From: Imbricaverruca yamaguchii
Lineage: Eukaryota > Arthropoda > Thecostraca > Neoverrucidae
Assembly (NCBI GenBank): GCA_034440575.1
Contig: JAOTOL010001634.1
Span: 3,097,501-3,161,500 of the forward strand
Direction: 5' to 3'
DNA length: 64,000 bases
The notes under the pieces are model-generated. The model saw only the letters and a list, made by a program, of their open reading frames with translations, had not been told where the DNA came from and ran no database searches. This document shows positions 44,711 to 55,940 of this stretch, piece after piece; the stretch's first letter is position 1, and the number at the start of each line of letters is the position of its first letter. A program made the translations under genes and the position numbers.

Positions 44711-45257
44711 GTGTTCAGCATAAAGCCATAGTGCCATTGTTGGTGGATGTGCCTGCTGCACCAACTGTCATTTGGTGCTGCACATGCAGCATAGTCAGTG
44801 CTGCTGCAAAACCCTGTCTGAGCAAAAAGTCTGAAGAACAGAACTAAAACCATATTAGGGAAACTATTGAGATAAAACTCAGAAAAAAATGTCAATGGAC
44901 ATACAATTATGAGTGGTGAAGAGGGATTCAAATGTTGTACAGAAGGTATTCAAGCTCAAGGGCATGAGGGCGAGTTGGGTCACATTGGGAGGAGCATGTG
45001 CATGACGTTTTCACATATGATGAAAGCAGACTCCCTTGGGGTTCAACCTTGTCTGTGATTATAAATTAGGTTTGATCTGCGGGTGACATAAATTGTATCA
45101 AACATATTTTCTCAATTTAGCATAATGACTAAGCCACCACCTAAAAACAAAGAAAACTTCATTCTCTTGAAGAGCATTTGTATTTGTGAATTAAAAAATA
45201 AATCCATACAATGGATTAATATTTCGTTTGAGTCAGATTACACAGTTACATGCAGAT

Positions 45258-46170
45258 AATGTAGAGGGGTACGGGCCACGTCGGACTGGGCGGTGCCCGA
45301 GCGGGTTTCTGGGCATTGGGCGGTTGGCGGCTGGGTGGTTGGCCGCCACCGAGCCGGCTGGTTGGTTGCCGGCGGGCGACTGCGGTTGGCCGCCGCCGGG
45401 CCGGCTGGTGGCTACCGGGGAGTCGTCCCCCTCGCCCACAACTTCTGCAACCGCTCCGACATCCTTCCAACCCTTCTGCGGCCCGTTGCCACCACTACAC
45501 AAATTTGTTATAGCGAGACCAGGCTTCTATCCGCATCACATACGCCCGTGAGTGCGCCCGGCTGGTCATGTAGCGAGGAGGGGTTGTGGGTTTTGGGTGT
45601 GACGTGACACTGTTCGGTGGCTATGATTCGGGTACACGACATGGGTACTTTTACCGCGGCCGGCACTCGTCCATTTACAGGACCCACCCGTGTACTCCGA
45701 GACAACACAGGGGCCCACAACCCCTCCTCGCTACATGACCAGCCTGGCGCACTCACGGGCGTATATGATGTGGATAGAAGTCTGGTCTCGCTAAAAACAA
45801 ATTCGTGTAGTGGTGGCGAAGGGCCGCAGAGGGGTTGGAAGGATGTCGGAGCGGGGGACGAGTAGCCTAGGGGTAAGTTGCTCGTCTTACAATCGAAAGG
45901 TTGTGAGTTCGAGTGTCACTTGTCGCTACTCTTCACCAGCGACCAATCGGCATGAGAGATCGGCGACGCTACATGACTCGATGGTCGATGTGTCGCAAAA
46001 CTAATAACAAACAAACAAACAGGTGCCGGAGCGGTTCCAGAAGTTGTGGGTGAGGGGGACGACTCCCGGGCAACCACCAGCCGGCCCGGCGGCGGCCAAC
46101 CACCCACCTGCCAACCGTCCAATGCCCAGAACCCGCTCCGGCACCGCCTAGCCCGACGTGGCCCGGACTC
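45258..46170. mobile_element. Foldback (long inverted repeat) element, split by a SINE
   Basis: The left arm 45258-45595 is inverted in the right arm 45705-46170. Shared blocks: GGGCCACGTCGG, GCATTGG, GGTGGTTGGCCGCC, GGGAGTCGTCCCCCTC, ACATCCTTCCAACCC and GTAGCGAGGAGGGGTTGTG. The arms are about 300 bp with a spacer of about 110 bp. No transposase frame is seen, so it is a non-autonomous element. The right arm is interrupted by an S1 SINE at 45850-46022. Confidence 0.85.
45850..46022 (+). mobile_element. tRNA-headed SINE S1, inserted in the foldback element
   Basis: Begins GGGGACGAGTAGCCTAGGGG with A box GTAAGTTGCTCGTC and B box GAGTTCGAGTGTC. The tail CATGACTCGATGGTCGATGT ends in (AAAC)n. The foldback sequence TGTCGGAGCGG before it and TGCCGGAGCGG after it form an imperfect target-site duplication, which agrees with the uninterrupted left arm. 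Confidence 0.85.
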
Positions 46171-47010
46171 TCCTACAATAACCCTTCAGAAGCATGAGCA
46201 AAATTGAAGCAATAAAACAACAGCATTCCGATAAAACACCGAACGGGTGCAGTCCATTTAAAAGACGTCGTTGGTAAGCATCGCGACGAACTAGCCCCGT
46301 GTCTGAGAAGCGGAAGTGGCCGCCAGCAGTAGGTTCCACGACGAGTCTGCCCGGATGAGAAGGCTCTACGTGGCACGCTGAGGTGGAAAGGCGGTGGCTC
46401 CAGCGTCCCAGCCAGCGTCGAATAGGTGGAGTGCCGGATCGGATCGCCTCAGGGCCTCGTGGATCATTCCGGGCTCTAAACAGGGCAATGTTGTCGCGGC
46501 GGGTGACGAGGTCACGGACACTATGGCAGGTCAGGGTTGCCACTGTCGACAGGATGCGGGCACGTCGGCGACGATCCAAGCCAAGAAATTATTATCGCCC
46601 ATTGCATTCTTCTGAGGCGATATTGAGCAGCCCGCCCTAGACAGTGGGGCAGTATAGGATGTGTGGAGAGACGCAATACTGAATCAGGAGTTTGTGTGCT
46701 TCGGGTGTGAGATGGTGGCGGATTTTTCGGAGACAGAACAAGATGGCGTTGCACTTTTTGACAACGTGGGAAATGCGCTCTTCCCAGGACAGGGTGTGGT
46801 CAATGATGACTCCCACCATCTTGAGGAATGACGACGGGGTTAGGAAGTGACAATTATAAGTTGGTAGAATGCGGCTTTTTAGGGATTGAGCTGTGCCCAC
46901 AAGGGCTAGGAGGGTAGTTTTATTGGGGCCCCTTGTCAGGAAGCTGGATGTGAAGTAGCACTGAAAAGTAATGATGTTCTCCTGCTGGGATTTAAGTGTG
47001 GGCAAGTCAT
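46150..47010 (-). pseudogene. LINE reverse transcriptase 3' fragment (Jockey/CR1-like)
   Basis: In minus-strand frames, NKTTLLALVGTA, FLKMVGVIIDHTLSWEERI, HVVKKCNAILFCLRKIRH and LIQYCVSPHILYC follow the C-terminal part of non-LTR reverse transcriptases (NPxKTxxxxF, LGVxxDxxLxWxxHI, LVxPHLxYC). A second frame adds a DLVTRRDNIALFRA...C-terminal segment. The catalytic core is missing and frames shift, so this is a 5'-truncated, dead copy. Confidence 0.8.
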
Positions 47011-47579
47011 CAGGACATCAGGATGTGCAGAGTCTAACAGCTGAATTATTTACCATCTGTGTGAACAACTTTGATGATCATCAATGAATAAACAACACAA
47101 ATTACATTGCACACAGTTGATTAGGTTGAATTATACAGCCTTGATCAAATTTGGTTAATGTCACTGAGCCATGCCAATGAGACTTGTATTTGTGTGGACT
47201 TGACATATAGTAAAATGCTCAATGTTATAGTGATCCAGACTTGTTTTTTCTGTCATAATATTTTGGACATCATTTTCATGTCAGAAAATATTACAACACA
47301 GCTTGACAGCTATATTGGTCATCAGGGTTTGTGACTTCCAGCATCTTTACATGAATATAATGAATATGCATTTAGAGCAATAGTTGGATATTTGGGCTTT
47401 CATGCATATCAATGGGTACAGTCATATTACACCCACCATTTGGAACATAAAGTAGTGATTAAAACAAATAACAAACAAAACTTGTGCTGAGAATTGCATT
47501 GACTTGAATCCTATTGTATCATTGTATCCATTGACTTGCCATAAAATAAAACACTTGGGCAAGATGCTGGCAATTTAAA

Positions 47580-47766
47580 AATGGGTGATAGGATTTTTGA
47601 TTGGATTGTGGCTTTATGACGCCCTCAGCAGCTGAGGCCATACAACGTCGCCTGCCTCTCACCCTGGCAGGAAGGGCGGCATCGTGGGGAATCGAACCCC
47701 GTACCTCTGGCTTGCCAGACGCTCAGCTTAACCACTGAACTACCGACGCCCCAATGGGTGATAGGA
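47580..47766 (-). mobile_element. tRNA-headed SINE (family S2) with a 14-bp target duplication
   Basis: AATGGGTGATAGGA occurs at 47580-47593 and at 47753-47766. The 159 bp between them, read on the minus strand, begin GGGGCGTCGGTAGTTCAGTG (A box), hold GGGGTTCGATTCCCC (B box) and end in a T-rich/A-rich tail. The anticodon arm is degenerate (a 5-bp stem with a 4-base loop), so this is a SINE and not a working tRNA gene. Confidence 0.9.
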
Positions 47767-47914
47767 ATGCTAGGATATCTTTAATCATTATTTACATACA
47801 ACACCCTTATGGTAGAATGCAGTGCTTCAAAAGTATTGCATGCACCCATATTCCTCATCTGCCATATCTGCATTCTTCATCTGCCACACAAACCATGACT
47901 GCAGGGCAACATAC

Positions 47915-48032
47915 CATCAGGTCCAGGTGATGGTATTTCCTCTGAAGGTGATTCAAAGTTGGCAATATCACCCAATGGAAGTGATTGGTTAAGAATGCTG
48001 TTCAGCACAGCCTGATCATGTTCGTTTTCCAT
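47915..48032 (-). CDS. TTC36: TTC36 exon 1 (start codon)
   Basis: ATG at 48032-48030, encoding MENEHDQAVLNSILNQSLPL, then GDIANFESPSEEIPSPGPD. The motif NDQAVL..I.NP..P.GDI is typical of TTC36 N-termini. Donor GATG|GTATGT at 47914, phase 1. Twelve 5' UTR bases precede the ATG in this exon. Confidence 0.93.
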
Positions 48033-48049
48033 ACTACTGGTTGTCTGCG

Positions 48050-50690
48050 AAAATGCACAAATGGTAACATTAATATTAAGCATTTGTTGATCATTCATTA
48101 GCAATACATGGAGAAAACAAGATAAGCAGATGTTGGGCAGGAGTACTGAAATCAGGATCATCTCATCATGGTCAGTCAGTCAAGCAAATGGAGAAAAATC
48201 ACATTTCTGTAGCTTTTAGCAGCAAGTTTGGGATAAATTACTAAATGGAATGGATGTGAAAATTGCTGCTTTTGGAGGATCTATGCATTCCAGCTACCTA
48301 CATTTTGTGGGCTCTAGGTGAAAGGCAAGACTCATTTACATAGTAAGTGTGTATGACTTGTATCATACCTGGAAGTGAAATGGATTGCAACCAAATGGGC
48401 CATGTTCACCAGTCACACTGATCCTTTCCAACTTGCATTGAGCCAGGTGGGATGCAACATGAAGGATGCACTTTTTGCAATTCGTAAAGACAGGTAATTT
48501 GCAACAAACTAATGAAATCTGCCACAAACAATTTGTGAAGTAATAAAACATACAATAATCTTCAACAAATTAATCTAGCCTGATGAAACAATTTCAAGTG
48601 AAAACATAAAAATCTGCAGTTTATGGTAATCTTTGATTCCTTGGAATTTATTTTTCCAATGCAATTTTTAGTAATGTGCTTAGCATGATGACAGCTCATT
48701 TCCTATGTAAATACATACCTTTCACTTGGGAGGCAAGATGATACACAAAAAGGGGCTTGGAGTTAAATAACATAGCATAAAGGGTAGAATTAAAAATAAA
48801 TGGACAAGGAGCATATCCCAGCTGAATAGAGCCTAAGCTTCTGTACAATGAAACATGTTTAAAATTGACAATTTCAAAACATATTTCCTTTAAAAATGTC
48901 GAACAAAAAAACCTAATATAGCCTAACATTTTGTGTTTGTGATGATTTATTGTATTTTACACCAAATTATGACAATAGCCTAACCTGACCAGACTGGTTA
49001 GGATTTTTCCACTTCAATCCATGCACTCTATTCAATGTTATTAAATGTATTTACCACTGTTGACTTAAAAGTAATCTTGCAGAGAAAATGAGTGGTCAGG
49101 TCATATCATCTCAATAGTCGGTTTTACAGCAGAACTTTGCTTCAGGAAAGAGACCTGGGATGAGATAGAGGGAGAAGACCTGACATAATGATCTGCATAC
49201 ATTAAAAATGACCACCAAATATAATTATCAAATCAGTTTTAATAACGAAATAGGTCTACTGTTGATGCAGAAATAAGTAAAATTAATCTTATGAACATCA
49301 GTAAATTGCAATACACTTTCTGATTTACATGGAGACTACACTCAGCTCTACTGTATATGGCAGCCAACAAATGAATGCCAGAGAGCAACTTGGCCCTATG
49401 GTTAAATTAGCAAAAGATGCAATTGTAAACCCACTTCCTGAACAACTGCATACAAAATAACAACAAAAGTATACTTAATTAATGTCAAACAACTTCATAA
49501 ATCCATACCTGATACTTCTGATGTGCTCACAATACATAACTAGTAAATGTTCACAACACACCCCATGAGGAAGAAGGTGCAAGGTAAAAAAAAAAAATTA
49601 AAAAAAAAAAAGGAAAAAAAAATAAGAAATTAAAAAAAAAAAAAAATAAAAAAAAAAAAAAAAATTTAAAATTTAAAAATAAAAAAAAAAAAATTTCATT
49701 TAAAATAAAATAAAAATATAAAAAAAAATAAAAAAAAAAAAAAAAAAAAAAAAAATAAAAAAAAAAAATTAAAAAAAAAAAGTTTTATTTTTTTTTAATT
49801 ATGGATGCATGTGCACCAACTGACCAGTTACTTGCCATCTATTGGATATAGGTTTCAGAATGTATAATGGTGTAAGGAAAATTATGATAAAGTGATCTTT
49901 CTAAGATTTTTTTAATTCTCACCATAAAGAACAATTTTGTTCCAGTGAAAAATCTGAGAAAATTGATTGAAACCAATTCTTATTAATATTAAAAGCTCTG
50001 ATGTACTTTTTTACTTCATGTCTGGAATATGTAGTTGAAGGAAGGAATAACTTAGAAGGCTCAAAAGCTAGTGGATATGAGAGCAAATTGCCACTGTAAA
50101 ACTGACTAATCACATCAAGGTGAAAACATTGTACCTCTTTAAAGCTCCAGAAAATAAGGTTACCTTTGACCTTTAAATTTACCACTAACTTAACCTAACC
50201 TAGCACAAACTCACTGCCTTTTTAGGAAAACGATTCATATTTAATTCCCAAATTTCATGAGTTTTTAAGGAAATTTTGCATAGCTTACAACACCAAAACC
50301 TAAGCTGACTTGACAAGACTTAATCACCATATGCTTCGTGGAGGTAGATAGGTTGGTAAAATGTGCAAAACTTGTCTTTTGGTTATCTTAAAGTGCAATA
50401 TGTAATGCCCGAAATTATACTACAAAATTTAACTGAATTATGCTGCAAAGCGTCAATAATAACTGACGAATAACACAGCGTCTAAAAGTGTGCGAGACAC
50501 TACTTCAAATGCGAGATCTTCAGACATTCCATACAAGCGCACACTACCACTGGAACCTATACAACATATAAAAACCTTATATTATGATAATATACAACCA
50601 AAATAAATGCGCAAGGCTTCTAACAATGCAGTATCATCAGTATCATTCGTAATCTCTTCACCTTTCGGCCGACACATACTTCCAAGGTTT
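48050..50690. other. AT-rich stretch upstream of TTC36 coding sequence
   Basis: No exon beyond the TTC36 start is recognisable here. The stretch probably contains the TTC36 5' UTR intron. It is AT-rich with short random frames, plus the A-rich tract at 49584. Confidence 0.55.
49584..49800. repeat. A-rich low-complexity tract
   Basis: About 215 bp of almost pure A with scattered T, flipping to T-rich at 49781-49798. No gene. It may be an expanded poly(A) tail of a retroelement or an assembly-fragile tract. Confidence 0.95.
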
Positions 50691-50708
50691 GGGATTTGCA
50701 GAGGTGTA

Positions 50709-50856
50709 CAGTGGGGAACAGTGACGTCACATGAGCCAGGAAGGTGACGTCACAGAAGTCAGGTGTTAATGACTGGTTAAGCCATGTTAGGTAGTCAGAA
50801 TCCTAACGTTTATGACGTCACTACCATGACTTTTATGACGTCACTATTCCCCAATG
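50709..50856. promoter_or_regulatory. Cluster of four full CRE palindromes (TGACGTCA)
   Basis: TGACGTCA occurs at 50722-50729, 50745-50752, 50813-50820 and 50836-50843. The outer copies lie in an inverted pair (GGGGAACAGTGACGTCA versus its near complement TGACGTCACTATTCCCC). TGACGTCA is the consensus for CREB/ATF factors. The cluster lies 2.7 kb upstream of the TTC36 start codon, and TTC36 has a 5' UTR intron, so it could be its promoter; a small inverted-repeat element is the other reading. Confidence 0.5.
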
Positions 50857-51948
50857 CACAGCTCTCTACAAACCACTAGCCTTTGCAATAGGTGTCGCCC
50901 GAAAGGTAAAGATTGCCAGTATCATCCACCGATTCCAATCCAATCTCATCTGATGACATCACTTTGGGACGTAATTACTTTGTAGGGTTGTTTGGTAGAC
51001 TGATGTGTGCGAAGACTAATTTAGTAAAGTAGTGATTCAGGGTCGGTTTTCACCTGCCCTGAGAGACATCCGTATATTGCTTCATCTTATTGGCGGCAAT
51101 ATTTCGAAAAATGGCCATTGCAACAATAAGGCCGAGGAAAAAGAGCAGCCGTGTTCCTTTTCAGAAAAATATAATTGGTGTGGATGACGTTATTTAGTTT
51201 GCATGCTTTTCAGGAAAAACATGCGCACATGGAGAATGGCATTCACAAATATGGCAGACAAATTTAATAACCACCTAAGACGTTCAAACGCATTTACCAC
51301 GGATGTGACTGAAATTGATTGGGGAACTGGACTAATGGATGTATTGATGGAATTTGTATCCGGAGGGACCATAGGCTGAAAAAGTAACTCGTTCAACGGA
51401 AGGGTCGGGGTATGTGCTCATGCGTTCCGGAAGGGAACCTCCATATGTTCAATTTGGTTAACGAAGCTTAATTAAGCTTCGCCTGATTTGGAGAACCAAT
51501 GCTAAGAGATAGTCTGTTGACTTAGACCAATTCTTAACTTGACCAATGCTAAGTCAAGTTAAGGATTGGGGGCGGTTGTCCCCCGGAGCGCATACAAGAT
51601 GACATTCCTTACGTTTATACTCACGCACATGTTACCCGAGAACTGCCGCATATGGTCCCTGTCCCTACTTGTGTGGGGATGCATTTTGCCCTTTTAACGT
51701 TTCTTCTGGCCCACCAAGAGAAAGGCGCTGACTCCGCGAACTCGTAACTTTATCCTTCGGCTGTTTATGGGTGACAATACTGATGTTGAAGTTGCAGTTA
51801 GATGAGCAGTGCGGATTCCATATGAAGATCGGCACGTACAAGGAGCGTGAGATCAAAGTATTTTTATCTAGGTATTCGAACATATTTGCACAATAGCTTC
51901 CAAAAGGTTGAAGATATGAGAGTGAAGAACGATAGTATGGAACGAATA

Positions 51949-52705
51949 AAGACATAAGTCATAAAGATATAAAAAGATCGGTACAACTATGAGCAACAAG
52001 AACCCTTCTTGGTAGCACTCTGGACACTGAACCACATCCCCACGAAATTCGTCGATCGGCCTTCCCAGGAATACCGAAAAGCAAGCTTTCTATTCTTATG
52101 AGTGCTGTTTTAAGGATGTTTAGTGTGCTGCTACTGACAATGGTTTCTGGTAGCTGGTTCCAGTGTTCTACTACCCGTTGGTGAGGAAAGACTGCCTTAA
52201 CTTTGTCCTGCTGTGATTAACTTTAGTTTTGAATTGATGACCGCTAAGTGCATCATTTATGTTAAATTCAAACATTTTCCTGAGATATGCTGTTCCTGGC
52301 CACGACGAATTTAAAGACCTGGATGAGATCTCCTCTCAGCCATCTACATCTAAGTAAAAACATATTCAGTTTCTTAAATCCTTCCTCATATGACAGGTTG
52401 TTTAGGCCATTAACCATTTATATTGCCCTCTTGTGTACTGTGGCCTGACATATGCGCAATAAAGCTTCCGAGTGACTTCCTCACTTTTGTATGGTACATT
52501 CCTATTTATTGCCCAAGGCATTGTTAGTTCCTTCTTCCTGGTTTCTTTTGGTCTGTTTTGATGCCTCGCATTTTGTGTTCAGAATAACACCTGAGTCCTT
52601 CTCCTGCTGAGTCACATATAGTACTTGGCCACCCATCAAGTATGGAGGCTTCATATGCCGCCTAACTAGATGCATGCTTTTCACTTATCAAAATTCATCC
52701 CAAAA
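51949..52705 (-). pseudogene. LINE L1c, 5'-truncated copy, minus strand
   Basis: The minus strand matches 58030-58870 of the large LINE: MGGQVLYVTQQEKDSGVILN, ETIVSSSTL, and the tail ending in repeats of TCTTTATG-like sequence. Several frameshifts and stops show it is dead. Same family as the elements at 55941 and 59296. Confidence 0.85.
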
Positions 52706-53084
52706 AATATCAGCGATAGATCGAAGAATGATAGCTATGAAGCAAGCCAAGTGGACTTGGAAGTAGAAGATACCCATTATGAGACCCAACCGCAAAGGTT
52801 TCATTTAAAGCTGGAAAACTCTCAGAAAGCTCGATGTGATGCTCTTCGTGATCAGGTCGAACTTGGAACATCAATAAACTGCCTTTAACTGTCCTACCCT
52901 AAGCAGCGTGCACAAGATGATATTCATTAGGAAGCCCCGAAGAACATGAGTTAAAATAGGCAAAGTTAATATCAAATAGCACAGATCAAATAATGGATAC
53001 AAGCTAGTTTCCGGGACCGGCATGGTCCAGTTTGTCACGTTTTTTCGACAGGATCTCCTCTCCCACTTTTGACCGGTCCCGTAT

Positions 53085-53775
53085 GTATGGGACTCTGTAT
53101 GCATGACAAACCAGTGATCAGATTCTCCTGTTGTGCTGAAATTTGGGTCAAACTAACGAGGTATGCCATCAAATGAAACAATGCCTAGGCAGGGAGAGGT
53201 GATCCTGTCGGCAAAATCCCGTATATATGTTGCGAAAAAAAATGGTAGTACTCGGTATGGCTAATGAGAAGAAGGTAGGAAATCCGAAAATGATCTTCGG
53301 CCTGGCACATGTGACGTCACTTTTCAACTTTATTGACGTTCTGCTCCAGTTGATACAACCTTACTTCACCTGGCCTTGTGCGTGTGTTGTTTTGGGGGGT
53401 GATTTTCTGGGTGGGTTGGGTTGGTGCTCCTTCGTTGTTAATTGGTACATTCCACCCGAGATCCAGTGAAGACTTACCTTTTCTAACCTTCATTTTCTAA
53501 AGGTAAGTACCGTTTTCTTGTTGGTTCGCTCTTGCTCTTTATAGCCTTCATTGGGTATATTATGGATGGTATGTAGACCTAGGCACTTCGTCGCATTTGT
53601 CGCTGAGGCGTCCATACCTTGGTAACTACGTAGGTAGGTACCTACCTACAAAGTCCCTAGGTACCTGCCTAGGTGTTGTTTTATTTGCTGGTATACTACG
53701 TTAGTTTGACCCAAATTTCAGCACAACAGGAGAATCTGATCACTGGTTTGTCATGCTTACAGAGTCCCTATGTGC
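53085..53775. mobile_element. Terminal-inverted-repeat element with a central palindrome
   Basis: The left end (about 53088-53170) is the inverse of the right end (about 53688-53770): GGGACTCTGTA.GCATGACA, ACCAGTGATCAGATTCTCCT and GTTGTGCTGAAATTTGGGTC are shared with almost no mismatch. A perfect 20-bp palindrome lies at 53630-53649. The one long frame inside (80 residues from 53227) has no recognisable motif. It is probably a MITE-like or foldback element. Confidence 0.8.
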
Positions 53776-53779
53776 TTGA

Positions 53780-55930
53780 ACTTGTTTCTGGGAAATTTGA
53801 GCTCCAAGATGTGACAAATCTGGAGGTCAAGATGAACATTGTTTCAGTGTAGGATTTCCATTTTTTTCTTGTTGATGGAGTACAAAATTTTGAGCTGGAG
53901 TACAAAAATATAGCTATGCACTTATTGACAATTAACCTTGTTTTGGTCGGGCTGAAAACCAATATACTTACCCACTTCTTACCCTGGCAGAGATGGCAGG
54001 CACTACAAGGAATCAAGACCTTGTACCCCTGAAAACTGCTAAACCAAGGCACAACACCACTTCCACATTTACACCCAACACCATACTCTGCACCAGGTCA
54101 TACAACCTTGCACTGGGTAAACATGTCATGATTGCTGGAAAATAAAGCTGGGTCTGATTCCCTTACCCCATCAACAATCTATGGCAAATACCAGGCTGGC
54201 AAGCAGGAGAGGGTCAGAGTAAAATTTTATGGATTTACTTTAAATTCAATTTTAATAAAATTTAACAGCTATTATGGATCCTTCGCTGATGCTGATGAAA
54301 ATGCTGTTTTATTTCAAAGCATATGATTTATCTTTACACACATTTCCAATTTTTTTTACTCATTCATAAGTTTGCAAATGGCATTGTTTTCTTTGTGTTA
54401 TCTCCTCAGAGAACTTGCTTGCTCTGTGGCCACTTAGGAAATTTAAAGTGACCTTGTATCAAATGGGCTCATTGTGTCTTTAAAAAAAAGCTGTCTCTAG
54501 CAAAATGTCCTTAGATTGTGCATTGAAAGCACCTTAATGGCCAAACAAGGCTTGAATCATTTACTCAGGCAATACCAAGTACCCCCAGAATTGCCAACTA
54601 GGGATTTCTGGTGTTTCTTGGCAAGCATGCCAGGACAAATATCTAATGATGAATATTGAATACATATTGAATATCAAAATAGTGAAGGACATCATAATCA
54701 AAATATCATTTACTTGTCTTTTGTATTTGCTCAGGACTCCTCAGAGGTAAGATCTGAATCATCACTGGCTATGGTTGGATTGTGCTTTTCTTTGGAACAA
54801 TCTTAGGAAAAAAGTTGGAAAATTTCCAATTTTGTTTTCTGAAAGGTGAGATTGGACCAAGCTTGGTTGCATTATGTTATATTTTTTTAAACATTGTATT
54901 TGATGCTATATTTGCTAACTCCAAGCCCATTTTGTGTTGCTTTGCTAACCAACTGAGCAGGTGGCATTTGCAGAGGACATATTGGGATAAATCACAGGTT
55001 TCATGGAACATTTTAAAGCATATATTTAGCTGATTTTCATAAATTTGATCAATTCAAGAGCACACCATATATTGGGCAATTATGGGGGAAAATTTCAGAA
55101 GCATGTTTTTAATATCAGTTATGGTTGTTAAGGGCATTTCAGCCATTTCATGTATCATATTGTTATCTTTGAGTGAGATGATATGATATTGTGCACTCAT
55201 GTATCATGCAAATGTGTGCTTTTCAGTTCATAAACAAATTAATGCCAATAAATTGGGCTTTCAGTGTAGAATTTATAGTGAAGCATAATGTAACATTTTA
55301 AAAGATGCCTAACTGAACCTAGACTAAGCCATTTCTTATGGAAAGTCACAAATTTCACAACAAATTCATTCTAAGAATAAGGATTTGAACCAGAAAAAGC
55401 CTGACCTACTCTATCCCAGCCTCTTTCACTTCATGGAGGAGAAACTTGCCACTTAACTTTTGTTGCATCCAAACTGCACTGCAATATACTCCCACATACC
55501 TAAGTATAGTCACATTTGCAGTTCAGGTATGATTAATAGCCAACATTTTCCAATTTCCATATCCATCAAATGATCACATATTTGAACTATAGATCACCAT
55601 TGTGTTCTATTCAGTGGTTGGTGATGTCAACTGGTATCACATGAATGTTCATGCAATGGTACCAGGTTCAAGAAACTCTTCACATGGTTAGACACATGCG
55701 AACCATTGACTCTCTGCTCTGCTCTTGTCACAACTGGTCATGTTTTTGTGCCTCTATGACAAGGGAAGGCAGTAAGCAAAAGATTTGATGCAGGTGGTTA
55801 GTGGAAGGAGGATGTGTTCTTGTATAGGGCTAGGTTAAGGAGAGGTTATGTTGTGTTATGTTGGGTCTCTTGGAATTATCCTGAGTATCCCAAGCTTCTA
55901 GAATTATCAATCAGCCATGTGGACACTGTA
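53780..55930. other. AT-rich stretch with no supported feature
   Basis: I see only short random frames, no exon chain, and no repeat related to other parts of the window. Confidence 0.5.
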
Positions 55931-55940
55931 GAAGGGGGAG

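Larger units (their letters stand above)
41195..48044 (-). other. TTC36: TTC36 gene, complete, four coding exons
   Basis: TTC36 (HSP70-binding protein HBP21) is a small TPR protein, usually about 190 residues. Coding exons on the minus strand are 48032-47915, 43819-43628, 42304-42132 and 41293-41195: 582 bases, 193 residues plus stop, with phases 1, 1 and 0 in agreement. An acceptor TTTTCGCAG just before 48044 shows an intron in the 5' UTR, so transcription starts farther upstream. TPR segments occupy exons 2-3; the C-terminus LNPYAALCNAML is a family signature. The order, length and ends match vertebrate TTC36. Likely role: co-chaperone-type adaptor binding Hsp70 through its TPRs (from the family). 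Confidence 0.94.

Noticed and set aside
44312..44931. Cys/Val and His/Thr/Arg repeat frames
   Set aside because: Translation of a (TG)n/(TGCG)n microsatellite.
47690..47752. Working tRNA gene on the minus strand
   Set aside because: The anticodon arm is collapsed and the element is flanked by a target duplication, so it is a SINE.
53227..53469. 80-codon frame inside the inverted-repeat element as a transposase
   Set aside because: Too short, with no catalytic pattern.
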